Shown: positions 54,961 through 63,900 of the stretch, one piece after another
Position numbering within the stretch: position 1 is the first letter of the stretch
How the letters are laid out: each line of letters starts with the position of its first letter
Assembly (NCBI RefSeq): GCF_905147045.1
Contig: NC_065917.1
Span: forward strand, 3,054,501-3,118,500
Reading direction: 5' to 3'
Length of the DNA: 64,000 nt
Source: Nymphalis io
Taxonomy: Eukaryota; Arthropoda; Insecta; Lepidoptera; Nymphalidae
Notes under the pieces: generated by a model
Told to the model about the DNA's origin: nothing
The model's input: only the letters and a program-made list of their open reading frames with translations
Database searches by the model: none
Translations under genes and position numbers: made by a program

Positions 54961-55173
54961 AGGTCAGATATGATACGTCACTCATAATATACCCGCGTAT
55001 TGGAGGGGATGCTATTGAAATGTTAGATATTAAAAAGTAGCATATGACATTGAGCTTATGTAATACAAAATTTCATCAAAATCAATTCAGTGTTCTAAAC
55101 GTTTAAGCCTAACAGACATATTTACATAGACAGTTACTTTAGATAGCTAGAGTTACATAATTACATTCGTGCG

Positions 55174-55270
55174 CACTCGGCGCCTCGGACATCGGCGAGC
55201 CACACATACCCCTCCACTGTTCCCGTGGGGGAAACGCGTAAGGCGTTTTTCCAGCGTAAAAAAAAAAGTT
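55174..55270 (+). repeat. Family H retroelement 3' end with A-tail
   Basis: CTCGGCGCCTCGGACATCGG, CCACTGTTCCCGTGGGGG, GCGTTTTTCCAGCGT and an A-run. Confidence 0.75.
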
Positions 55271-55407
55271 CTCGAGTACGATTTTTATTGTTATTTTACG
55301 TAAGAAATACGGTTTTTCCGATTCGATTAAAAAATCATTAACATTTCACTCTTATCGACTTATGTTTAGATAATTATATCGTCATCTAATTAATTACTCA
55401 TAATTAC

Positions 55408-55530
55408 TTTTTTTTTCTCTATTGGTATTTTGGACTATTAAATAGACCATCTGATGCTCAGTGGTCATGACCATGGACATTGACATTGGTAATATTAATC
55501 ATCCCTTATCAATGCGATGCTATGTCCTTC
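55408..55530 (-). repeat. SINE-C, old 3' part
   Basis: A T-run, GACCATCTGATGCTCAGTGG and CATTGACATTGGTAATATTA. Confidence 0.6.
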
Positions 55531-55559
55531 CATGGTGTTCCAGCTTGCTTCATACCTAA

Positions 55560-55700
55560 TTTCATCTGTCTGTTTGTCTGCTACGCTTCGGCTAAACCGC
55601 TGAACTGATTTTGATGGAATTGGCTACGTAGCACGCTTGAATCTCAAGGACGGATATGGGCTTATTTTCCCCAATAACTAAAATACTGCCGCCCACCCTT
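55560..55700 (+). repeat. Family D copy
   Basis: TTTGTCTGCTACGCTTCGGC and ACTGATTTTGATGGAATTGG. It abuts SINE-A. Confidence 0.65.
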
Positions 55701-55708
55701 GCGCGTAA

Positions 55709-55909
55709 AGACGAGCCGGTTGGCGTGGTTTGTGGATACTTGCCTTTCACGCCGAAGGTTGTGGGTTCGATTCCCACCCAGGACAGATATTTGTGTGCAT
55801 GAACATGTCTGTTTGTTATGAGTCTGGGTGTAATTATCTATATAAGTATGTGTTTACAAAAGAAACGTATATGTGTGAATAATGTCTCAGGATATTATTA
55901 TTATTATAA
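55709..55909 (+). repeat. SINE-A with an internal deletion
   Basis: GACGAGCCGGTTGGCGTGG to GTATGTGTTTACAAAAGAAA, then a jump to GTGTGAATAATGTCTCAGG and (ATT)n. Confidence 0.93.
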
Positions 55910-56140
55910 TTGGTATATATATATATTTACCATAGTTACGTGAAACCGGTGTTAAAAGAAGTCGATATTATAAAAAAAAAAACACGAACCGGTATCTTAA
56001 TCACTTCCTACTCGATCGAAATGTCACTCATTTACATGATAATGTATATATTTTTTTATATTTCACATACATACATGCATTGTATATTGAATTGACGATA
56101 ACTAATATTATAAATGAGAAAGTGTGTTTGTTTGTTTATA

Positions 56141-56321
56141 TATTATAATAGTGTCCTCCGGACCGATTTCGGCCACGGCGGTCAATCTCAAGAGAGATTA
56201 GCCAACTACGCAAGAGATATTATAGTGCACGAGTGTGTGTGCAAACATAAATTCACCCTCTATTCCCTATCTCTCATAACCTGATCAGACAGCAATCCGA
56301 CGGGACCGGAAAGTGGTATGG
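56141..56321 (-). repeat. SINE-E, left part, split by SINE-C
   Basis: GTGTCCTCCGGACCGATTTC to ACGGGACCGGAAAGTGG. It resumes at 56483. Confidence 0.88.
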
Positions 56322-56482
56322 TCACTGGTGGTAGGGCTTTATGCAAGTTCGTCCGAAGTACCACCCACTAATCAGATGGTTAATGTTTCTCACAATGTCA
56401 ATGATTTTGGGCGTTGGTGTCCATTTACCATCAAGTGGCCCATATGCTCGTCCTCCTACCTATAATACATATATTAAAAAAA
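56322..56482 (+). repeat. SINE-C inserted in SINE-E
   Basis: CACTGGTGGTAGGGCTTTAT to CTATAATACATATATTAAAAAA. The middle (~130 bp) is deleted. Confidence 0.9.
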
Positions 56483-56595
56483 GGGTTCTGACACACGACT
56501 AATGGCCTTACGTGCTTTCTAAGGCACGGGAGTGTACACAACTTCCAACCTCCTTCCAACTTCCCAGGACCTCAGGGTCTCATACCTAGTCACTA
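56483..56595 (-). repeat. SINE-E, right part
   Basis: TAATGGCCTTACGTGCTTTC, GGAGTGTACACAACTTCC and CAGGACCTCAGGGTC. The head is diverged. Confidence 0.8.
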
Positions 56596-56753
56596 AATTA
56601 TTTAAGATATGTAAAATATTAACGGCTCATGAACGGGAATTAGTGATCAGCTTGAAATCATAAAACTGACATATATACAAAATCATATTCGTTAAGTGAC
56701 AACTCCTTCCGCTTATACGAACGATATGAAATGTGATTAGAATTAACGGTTAA

Positions 56754-56760
56754 TATATAA
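56754..56760 (+). promoter_or_regulatory. TATA-like box upstream of the candidate alternative exon
   Basis: TATATAA followed by GG lies 49 bases before the ATG at 56809. In such AT-rich DNA it is weak evidence alone. Confidence 0.2.
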
Positions 56761-56808
56761 GGTTTAGTGTCGAAGAATGGTGATATAAGTGTGTAATAAG
56801 TGTATATA

Positions 56809-56883
56809 ATGACGGCCGGAGTCGCAACGAGGAGGAAGGGGAAGGGGAGAAAAAGTTGGGCGAGAGTCGGACACGATGGGCAG
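56809..56883 (+). CDS. larp: Candidate alternative first coding exon of larp
   Basis: ATG at 56809 (A at -3) opens 25 codons with no stop, ending CAG before GTAAAT, a good donor. The peptide starts MTAGVATRRKGKGR, is basic, and ends VGHDGQ. It leaves in phase 0, the phase in which the DWPTLG exon at 60357 begins, so splicing would give an isoform lacking the upstream proline-rich exons. The block is GC- and purine-rich, unlike its surroundings, and matches no repeat in this window. LARP1 genes of other animals use several starts, which makes an alternative promoter plausible. Against it: short length, no transcript data, and a donor could occur by chance. It may also be an unrelated conserved element. 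Confidence 0.38.
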
Positions 56884-57022
56884 GTAAATAGTTTATAAGA
56901 AATATACATAAGACATGCTAAACTAAAGAGCCAATATTGCCGAATGACTAGAATGCGATCACCTCCGAATATTCATGTTTGTTTGTAATGGATAAATTCG
57001 CAAACTCACTCACAGAAATCAA

Positions 57023-57328
57023 TGTGGTGTGAGGACTTTGTGCAAGCTCGTCTGGGTGGGTACCTCCCACTCATCAGATATTCTACCGCTAAACAGCAGT
57101 ACTTAGTATTGTTGCGTTCCGGTTTGAAGGGTGAGTGAGCCAGTGTAATTACAATTACATTAATAGGCACAAGGGCCATAACATCTTAGTTTCCAAGGTT
57201 GGTGGCGCATTGGCGATCTAAGGAACGGTTAATATTTCCTACGCCAATGACCAATGTCTATGGGTTGTAGTGACCACTTACCATCACGTGGCACATTTGC
57301 AAGTCCCAACTACAAATTTTATAAAAAA
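57023..57328 (+). repeat. SINE-C, near full length
   Basis: GGTGTGAGGACTTTGTGCAA to ATTTTATAAAAAAG. A 12-base local duplication (AATTACAATTACATTAATAG) is internal. Confidence 0.92.
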
Positions 57329-57603
57329 GTATATAGAGAACCGTTGTGGAATAATTTGTCTCATGTCTAAGGGGAGGAGACCTTAGACCACCTTATTTAA
57401 TGAGTTATATACTGTTGTATGTATGTATATATGTTTATATTATATAAATGTGTTTTATTAACGAAGAGTTTGAAATAACTACCAGAAACGAATGTTACTT
57501 TTATCATTTTTTTTTGTTTTTTTTTTGGCTTTTATAATTATCCGTGCAGTGACGGAGAAAGAATACATTTCACTGCCCCTCTTTTTCCCATGGGTGTGAG
57601 ATC

Positions 57604-58359
57604 ATGTTAGGAATGGAATACTACATTCCTAACTCAGATCTCATCAGTAGGGGTACGCGTAACCGTTGGTTCACTCGTGAATGTGCCGACGCTATATCAT
57701 CTAAGCAGGCGGCATATCGCGCGTGGATCAACGGCTGCGTTAGCGGGGCATCTAACATTGACTCATTGAAAGCAAACTACAATAAAAATTCCAAGTCCTG
57801 TAGGAAGGCATACACGAGAGCGGATGCACAGCGCATTGTACAGATTGGTCATGAATTTATTTCGCATCCTAGGGGCTCCTGTAGCTTCTGGAGTCTGACT
57901 AAGTCTGTGCAAAACAATTTCTGCCAACCTTCGCTGCCACCGCTCAGAAATCCGGACGGATCGCTAGCTCTCAGTCCGCAGGAGAAAGCTGATCTCCTGG
58001 CTAAACTCTTTGCCGACAACTCCGTGATCGATGATTGTAGTGCGCTGCCACCAACAATACCTTCATGTGGCCACACGATGCCTGACATCAAAATCAGGCA
58101 ACGTGATGTGCGTGCGGAGCTGCAATCACTTGATATACGGAAAGCTAGCGGTCCCGATGGAATACCAGCCATAGTGCTGAAGAAGTGCGCGGCGGAGCTG
58201 TCTCCTGTGTTAACGCGCCTGTTCCAACTTTCTCTCTCTTCGGGATGTGTGCCGGAGGCTTGGAGAAGAGCTAATGTGCAAGCGGTTCCCAAAAAAGGGG
58301 ATCGGTCTGACCCGGCAAATTATCGACCAATAGTATCACCTCATTACTTTGTAAGGTGA
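57604..58359 (+). pseudogene. LINE ORF2, N-terminal part (linker and first RT motifs)
   Basis: This 251-residue frame has a basic linker with two Cys/Trp-rich segments, then RT motif 1 at residues 179-186 (RKASGPDG) and the VPKKGD and NYRPI motifs at 228-243. It ends at a stop because one base is missing just after NYRPI: shifting frame by one at ~58334 restores an ITSLLCKVMER reading that runs into the next frame. It also lacks the upstream endonuclease. The element cannot make its own reverse transcriptase unless the frame is bypassed. Confidence 0.92.
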
Positions 58360-59618
58360 TGGAACGGATTCTAAACAACCAACTGATCCATTACCTAGAA
58401 GATCACTGTCTAATTAATGATCGTCAGTACGGGTTTCGACCAAAACGGTCCACAGGTGATCTTCTAGCGTATGTAACACACCTCTGGGGTGAAGCTATCG
58501 ACAAGCATGGAGAATCGTGGGCTGTCAGCCTCGATATCTCCAAGGCTTTCGACAGGGTCTGGCACAGAAGTCTTCTCCCCAAGCTACCGGCATATGGTCT
58601 GCCTGCTCAGCTATGCACCTGGATTGTCAGCTTCCTACACAAGCGTAGCCTTCGTGTTTTAGTTGATGGTTGCGCTTCACAATTCTATGTAGTGAATGCT
58701 GGGGTCCCCCAGGGATCTTTGCTATCTCCCACACTCTTTCTTTTGCATATCAATGATATGCTCTCTCTTGGGAACATACATTGCTATGCAGATGATAGTA
58801 CTGTGCATGGTGGATACCACGGACGCGCAGTGGCTGGGCGGGCGGAAACTGAGGAGAAGCGGGAGAATCTTGTCATTGAACTCGATAGGACGTTAGAGTT
58901 CATCGCCAAATGGGGTTCTGATAATCTTGTTGAGTTTAATGCCAAGAAAACACAGGTATGCGCTCTCACAGCGAAAAAGACCATTTTCCCCTTTCCCTCC
59001 CTCTGTGGCACACCGCTGATGATACAAAGCAAAATCGCCATTCTGGGGATGGACGTTCGCTGCGACCTTAGTCCAAGGGATTACATAGAGGCTATTATAA
59101 AAACAGCTTCACGGAAACTCGGAGTTCTGAACAAGGTGCGACGTTTTTTCAGGCCACAACAACTGTGCCTTTTATACAAAACACAGGTACGGTCTTGCGT
59201 TGAATATTGCTCGCACCTTTGGAATGGCTCCGCTAAGTACCTACTGGAGGCCTTGGACCGGTTGCAGCGACGTGCAGTATGCATTATTGGCGACGTAAAG
59301 GTCACAAACACCCTTGAACCTTTACAATTGCGTCGCGAGATAGCAGCACTGAGCGCTTTCAATCGACTGTATCACGGCGAGTGCTCTGAGGAATTATTCT
59401 CTCTAATTCCTGCTTCCCCCTTCCTTCTTAAGTCCACGCGAGCTGGTTCTCGATGTCACCGCCTAACTGTGACATCAATTCCATCGCGCACAAAGAAATT
59501 TGGCAACTCTTTTCTATGTCGCACTACCAAAAAATGGAATTCCTTACCAGCTCACGAGTTCGTGCTCACAAGAGGAGAAGGAGGGCCTACAACCCGGGTT
59601 CCTTCAAACGAGGCGTGA
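58356..59618 (+). pseudogene. LINE ORF2, reverse transcriptase core and C-terminus
   Basis: A 420-residue frame. RT motifs: QYGFRPKRST (24-33), LDISKAFDRVW (59-69), AGVPQGSLLSP (115-125), catalytic YADDS (144-148, the second and third Asp-containing palm motif). The C-terminal portion (LSPRDYIEAVIKTASRKLGV, CLLYKTQVRSCVEYCSHLW) matches the copy at 42226. The end is altered: near 59553-59585 a ~15-base segment is replaced by ~31 bases, so the frame ends TTRVPSNEA instead of FKRGVKRHLAGRQG. The usual C-terminus continues in another frame to ~59656. The catalytic residues look intact, but the ORF is disrupted at both ends. Confidence 0.93.
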
Positions 59619-59709
59619 AGAGGCATCTTGCGGGCCGGCAAGGCGGGGACGGCTAGTACAGAACATTCTTCCCGACTGTACTGGCCGTCGTCGCGTTTGG
59701 ACTCTACTA

Positions 59710-59727
59710 CCACTTACCATCAGGTGG
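59710..59727 (+). other. LINE 3' hairpin shared with SINE-C
   Basis: CCACTTACCATCAGGTGG can fold as a 6-bp stem (one G-U) with a 6-base loop. It lies exactly 30 bases before the A-tail, as in SINE-C. Confidence 0.7.
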
Positions 59728-59809
59728 AGTAGAGTCATTTGCCATCCCGGCGCACATAAAAAAAAAAATTATCTCGTCAAGGATTTTGTCAGTTCACGTC
59801 AATGTTTAC

Positions 59810-60025
59810 GTACAGTACAGTAACAGCCTGTGAATGTCCCACTGCTGGGCTAAAGGCCTCCGCACCTCTTTTTGAGGAGAAGGTTTAGAGCTTATTCCAC
59901 CACGCTGCTCCAATGCGGGTTGGTGGAATACACATGTGGCAGAATTTCAGTGAAATTAGACACATGCAGGTTTCCTCACGATGTTTTCCTTCACCGTCAA
60001 GCACTTACCACTAGGCCATCTCGGC
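59810..60025 (-). repeat. SINE-B with the middle of its head deleted
   Basis: (GTACA)n-like tail, AACAGCCTGTGAATGTCC to CTTACCACTAGGCCATCTCGGC. About 100 bp between CACCGTCAAGCAC and TTACCACT are missing. Confidence 0.93.
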
Positions 60026-60063
60026 TTTTTTTTTCTTTTTGTTAATCAAATAGTATTTAAAGT

Positions 60064-60141
60064 TCAATCAATCATCAAGCAACAGCCAATCATCGTCCAC
60101 TGCTGAACATAGGCCTTTCCCAAGGTGCGCCAAAGCTCCCG
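60064..60141 (-). mobile_element. RTE-type LINE 3' tip
   Basis: TCAATCAATCATCAAGCAAC tail, GTCCACTGCTGAACATAGGC and GTGCGCCAAAGCTCCC. Same end as at 17441. Confidence 0.85.
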
Positions 60142-60356
60142 GTATATAAGTCTCATATAAAGTCAACTATATGCAATTAGCTTGGACCATATTAAGTATT
60201 GCTCTTTGGCGATAGAATATATTGGTAGCATCTAATTAAAGTAAATTGTTAATCACGTGAGTTGAAATTGATTCGACAATTGTCGAATGCGCCTTTCTGG
60301 CCTCGTAAAGATTTTATTTACAGGAATCATCTAAATTTAGTATAATTTGTCCACAG

Positions 60357-60476
60357 GCATCCGACTTCACGGATATCGGTGATGATTGGCCGACGCTAGG
60401 GGCGGCTGTCGCTGGGGCGAGATGTCATTCGACGCCACCACCCCACGAGGACTCCGCGCACCATAACGGAAACGCG
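60357..60476 (+). CDS. larp: larp (LARP1) exon with the conserved DWPTLG block
   Basis: It lies between acceptor TTTGTCCACAG and donor GTAAGA, 120 bp, exactly 40 codons, phase 0 at both ends. It reads ASDFTDIGDDWPTLGAAVAG and continues with a His/Pro-rich stretch ending HHNGNA. An acidic segment followed by WPTxG at this point is a conserved landmark of LARP1 proteins, between the proline-rich linker and the basic region before the La motif. This is the best evidence for the gene identity. The cysteine in GARCH is not a known motif. LARP1 binds capped TOP mRNAs and poly(A)-associated factors in the cytoplasm, under mTORC1 control in other animals. That activity belongs to the La and DM15 regions, outside this window. 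Confidence 0.88.
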
Positions 60477-60659
60477 GTAAGAACTACACGTGTCTCATAT
60501 TTTTTTTTCCAGAATTTTCAGCAATGTTTGTACCACAGATCTTCACAAATAAATACATTCAGATAAACAGTGAATTTTCTGCAGCTTGTGTTCTCGCTGA
60601 TGAAATGATATTCCGTCAAGGAAACTGGCTGGTGTTGGGGTAAATTTACACAGCCATCC

Positions 60660-60765
60660 TTTTAAGGGTAGCTCCTGTCACGAGTTTGAGGATACGACCA
60701 ATGCAGGTTTCTTCACGAGAATATGTTCCACCGCCGAAGCACTTGATGGATTTACGTATACCGAT
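60660..60765 (-). repeat. SINE-B remnant, decayed
   Basis: GACCAATGCAGGTTTCTTCA and TTCCACCGCCGAAGCACTTG. Confidence 0.5.
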
Positions 60766-60769
60766 CCTT

Positions 60770-60833
60770 ACTAATATAAAAGCGAATATGAGTTTGTTTA
60801 TCTGTTACGCTTTCACGTTTTAACTACTCAGCC
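60770..60833 (+). repeat. Family D, left part, split by SINE-B
   Basis: AATATAAAAGCGAATATGAG and TATCTGTTACGCTTTCACG. It resumes at 61057. Confidence 0.65.
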
Positions 60834-61056
60834 AGTACCAGTAACGGCCTGTGAATGTCCCGTTGCTGGGCTAAGGCCTCCTCTCCCTTTTTGAGGAGAA
60901 CGTTTTTGGGCTTTTTTCACCACGCTGCTCCAATGCGGGTTGGTGGAATAAACATGTGGCAGAATTTCAGGGAAATTAGACACATGCAGGTTTCCGTACG
61001 ATGTTTTTGTTCACCGTCAAGCACGAGATGAATGCCATCGCGGCTTCATAATTCAC
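60834..61056 (-). repeat. SINE-B inserted in family D, with duplication
   Basis: CAGTAACGGCCTGTGAATG to GAATGCCATCGCGGC (part of the head deleted). ACTACTCAGCC is at 60823-60833 and 61057-61067. Confidence 0.93.
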
Positions 61057-61067
61057 ACTACTCAGCC

Positions 61068-61165
61068 GATCATAATGAAATCTTACAATCACGCCGTCAG
61101 AAATATAGTAAAGGATATAAGGAAGATTCACGTGTTCAGTACAGTGAGCCATATCGGCTCGGACC
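61068..61165. repeat. Family D continuation and a SINE-B head scrap
   Basis: GATCATAATGAAATCTTACA continues family D; GATTCACGTGTTCAGTAC and GAGCCATATCGGCTC are a SINE-B head remnant. Confidence 0.5.
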
Positions 61166-61205
61166 AGATATTATTATTATTTGTCTTTCTCGTGGTTGAA
61201 ATAGG

Positions 61206-61312
61206 TAGGTTTCTCGTAATTTAGGCCTCTAATCTCTTATCAGTAGAGATGCTGGGTTACGCAATACGGGTAAAGAGAAACTTCTTCTAAAATGATATGT
61301 AGTATTTTTTTT
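61206..61312 (+). repeat. ~95-bp direct repeat, copy 1
   Basis: GGCCTCTAATCTCTTATCAG through CAATACGGGTAAAGAGAAAC. It recurs almost identically at 63901-64000. A shorter relative (GGTTACGCAATACGGGTAAA) is at 61531. Confidence 0.9.
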
Positions 61313-61599
61313 TATAAAGATACTAATGTTATTTTTAAAGAAAACATTTTAATAAAATGTTTGACCCTTATGTGATTTACGACAAATGTGATTTAGTAAT
61401 TCACGATTATTTTAATTATTTATAGTTATTGATAATGAATAAATTCAATAATTAGTGATAATTAATTAAAGTCAATCTCCATACGAATATGTATTTCTTG
61501 GTATTTATAATGGTATATAGCAGATGATTGGTTACGCAATACGGGTAAAATACGTTTTTTTCATCGTTTTATATACTGTATTTTTTTTATAGATACTTA

Positions 61600-61850
61600 A
61601 ATTACTATGAAAGAGAACAAATATTGTTGTCTTGCTCCGAGTCTTCTAGTTTTCGCCCACGTATTAGGGTGTGATGTGTCAGGTGCTAGATATAAAAAAA
61701 GTAATCTATGTCCTTCATTCCAGTTCAAACTTGCTCCGTATCAAATTTCATCAAAATCGGTTCAACGTTTAAGACGTGATAGCGTGATTTTCTAGCGTGA
61801 TGTATGTGATATTGGAAGGAGATATTATGTATTCTATACTCCGAGCAACG
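61600..61850 (+). repeat. Family D, long copy (partner of 18830-19078)
   Basis: CTTGCTCCGAGTCTTCTAGT, GTATTAGGGTGTGATGTGTC, CAAATTTCATCAAAATCGGT and CATACTCCGAGCAACG-type end, the reverse complement of the 18.8 kb copy. Confidence 0.82.
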
Positions 61851-62147
61851 TTTTTTTTTTTATAGAATAGGAAGGCGGACGAGCATATGGGCCACCTGAT
61901 GGTAAGTCGTGACCAAACGCCCTTAGACATTGGCAATGTAAGAAATGTCAACTATCGTTTACATAGCCAATTCACCACTAACCTTGGGAACTAAGATTTT
62001 ATGTCCCTTGTGCCTGTAATTATACTGGCTCACTCACCCTTCAAACCGGAACACAACAATAACAAGTACTGCTGTTTTGCGGTAGAATATCTGATGAGTG
62101 GGAGGTACCTACCCAGACGAGCTTGCACAAAGCTCTATCACCAGTAA
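61851..62147 (-). repeat. SINE-C, full length, at the recurrent D junction
   Basis: T-run, TAGAATAGGAAGGCGGACGA to TCTATCACCAGTAA. Family D-type sequence continues on the right (GTATGCGAAATTTCATGATG). Confidence 0.94.
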
Positions 62148-62334
62148 ACGTGTATGCGAAATTTCATGATGATCGCTTGAGTCGATAATACGTGAAAATC
62201 AAACAGACAAATAAATAAAATATATAAACTCATTTTTGCATTATATATAATATTATATTTAAATATTCAGAAAGGTTTTAAAACTCGATTAGTGTCTGTT
62301 ACGTTATCATGATTGAAATATTTAAGTTGAAATT

Positions 62335-62570
62335 TCTCACTGCTCGTCTAAGGTCACCTTTTCAGACTGTAGCATATTCCACAGCGCTGGTCCATGGTTG
62401 CTGGTAACATGTGTGATATAACTCATCCCTGATTCAGTCATCCCAGGATGTTCACCTTCGCCGAGCACGACATGAACTGTCATAAACTTCACCGTTATTA
62501 CCGGTGGTTTGAACCCAATAACATCGGTTGAGATTCTCGACTCGATTGAACCATTAAACTGAATATAATG
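62335..62570 (-). repeat. SINE-B, old copy
   Basis: CACTGCTCGTCTAAGGTCAC, TTCACCTTCGCCGAGCACGA and GGTTTGAACCCAATAACATC. Confidence 0.75.
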
Positions 62571-62715
62571 AAATTCCGCATGCACGTTGCCTGCGACCTA
62601 GATAAGGACCTAGATATATATACATAGTATTATATATAACGCCCCGCGATGCTTTCGCGATGGAGATCTATTATAGTTTGGAAATAAAAAAAAAACGTAT
62701 CCATTCCATTTAAGT

Positions 62716-62952
62716 AATCGGTTGGCGTGGTTGGTTGATACTTGCCTATCACGCCGAAGGTTGTGGATTCGATTCCCACCCAGGACAGACATTTGTGTGC
62801 ATGAACATGTCTGTTTGTCCCGAGTCTGGGTGTAATTATCTATATAAGTATGTATTTACAAAAGAAAAGTAGTATATGTAGTATATCAGTTGTCTGGTTT
62901 CCATAGTACGAGCTCTGCTTAGTTTGGGATCAGATGGCCCGGGAGGATATTT
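62716..62952 (+). repeat. SINE-A, near full length
   Basis: ATCGGTTGGCGTGGTTGG to TCAGATGGCC, then GGGAGGATATTT. The (ATT)n tail and the GTGTGTGAAAAATG segment are lost. Confidence 0.93.
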
Positions 62953-62972
62953 AACAATTTCATACACCAGTA

Positions 62973-63215
62973 GCTGCTTGCGCGGTCAAATACGGGCTTA
63001 CATGGCACACGCTGGTAAAATTTCCATACGTCATGATTTATTCAGATATACTTAACAATTCACGTCATGTTTCAGCTATTTTACACAAAACCATAATGAA
63101 TTATTCCTTCAAAACCTTAGTGATGAATCATTCTGTCCATTCCGTAGTTTCTGAGTTTATCGCGTTCAGACAGGCAAACGCAGCGGGCTGGAGTTGTGAT
63201 GTAGGGTGATTTATA
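62973..63215 (+). repeat. Family I, long copy
   Basis: GCTTGCGCGGTCAAATACGG, CACACGCTGGTAAAATTTCC, AAAACCTTAGTGATGAATCA and GAGTTTATCGCGTTCAGACA, in the same order as 25935-26225. Confidence 0.72.
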
Positions 63216-63394
63216 TGACTAGGGAGAGGGGGGGGGGCGCAAAGTACCGTCTGTCCTTTTCTGTAATATGTAATGTGTGCAAGATATCTCTAGGAAATCG
63301 AAAAAATATATGTACATATAGGAGAAATGGGTGTTTTTAGAAAGTTACAGATTAAATAATAGATATTAATGTGTTTTTTATCTGTATTTTTCAG

Positions 63395-63512
63395 GATCAA
63401 GAGCGTAAACCGCTCGAGGAGCAACAGGTGAAGGTAGAGAAGATCGAACCTTCTCACAATCACCAGGGAAACAACGACAGACACCTGCAACACGATAAGA
63501 ATAAAGCTGCAG
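63395..63512 (+). CDS. larp: larp (LARP1) exon, charged segment before the La module
   Basis: It follows acceptor TATTTTTCAG and ends GCAG before GTTCGT. It holds 39 codons plus one base, phase 0 in, phase 1 out. It reads DQERKPLEEQQVKVEKIEPS, then a His/Asn/Asp-rich stretch ending HDKNKAA. LARP1 proteins have a Lys/Glu-rich disordered stretch here, leading to a short KWVPL motif and the La motif, which would be in the next exons. The minus strand frames over it are shadows. The donor GTTCGT is weaker than the others, but the frame stays open and no better GT follows. Confidence 0.84.
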
Positions 63513-63597
63513 GTTCGTATTGTATCTGATCTTTTAGATCACTTAATTGTCCCACTGCTGGGACTACAAACCGGAACGCAATAATAATAAGTATTGT

Positions 63598-63870
63598 GTA
63601 GGTAGGCGGACGAGCATATGGGCCACCTGACGGTAAGTGGTCACCAACGACCATAGACATTGGCATTGTAAGAAATGTTAACCACCGCTTACATCGCTAA
63701 TGCGCCACCAACATTGGGAACTAAGATGTTTTGTGCCTGCAATTACACTGGCTCACTCACCCTTCAAACGGAAACACAACAATACCAAGTACTGCTGTTT
63801 CGCGGTAGAATATCTGATGAGTGGGTGGTACCTATCCAGACGAGCTTGCACAAAGCCCTACCACCAGTAA
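63598..63870 (-). repeat. SINE-C, near full length, without tail
   Basis: GTAGGTAGGCGGACGAGCAT to CCCTACCACCAGTAA. Confidence 0.94.
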
Positions 63871-63900
63871 CTATAAACTGTATATCGTAATAGTAAATAA

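Larger units (their letters stand above)
57553..59768 (+). mobile_element. CR1/Jockey-type non-LTR retrotransposon, longest copy, 5'-truncated
   Basis: The element has a linker region, the whole reverse-transcriptase domain, a C-terminal domain, a ~130 bp 3' UTR with hairpin and a poly(A) tail. The endonuclease domain is missing, so it is 5'-truncated. A stop at 57550-57552 precedes the open frame. Three shorter copies (5911, 7684, 42226) share its 3' end. AATTATC occurs near 57534 and after the A-tail, a possible short duplication. It lies inside the larp intron, in the same orientation. Confidence 0.93.
26934..60356 (+). other. larp: larp giant intron (~33 kb)
   Basis: GTCAGT donor to TTTGTCCACAG acceptor. 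It contains the tRNA-Asp gene, the long CR1/Jockey-type LINE and most SINEs, plus a candidate alternative first exon at 56809. No other in-frame exon was found, but small exons could be missed. Confidence 0.75.
60477..63394 (+). other. larp: larp intron (~2.9 kb) with SINEs
   Basis: GTAAGA donor to TTTTTCAG acceptor. It contains SINE-B, SINE-C, SINE-A, family D and family I. Confidence 0.8.

Noticed and set aside
57604..59618. Interpreting the two LINE frames as a host gene
   Set aside because: Reverse-transcriptase motifs, poly(A) tail and multiple 5'-truncated copies show it is a retrotransposon.
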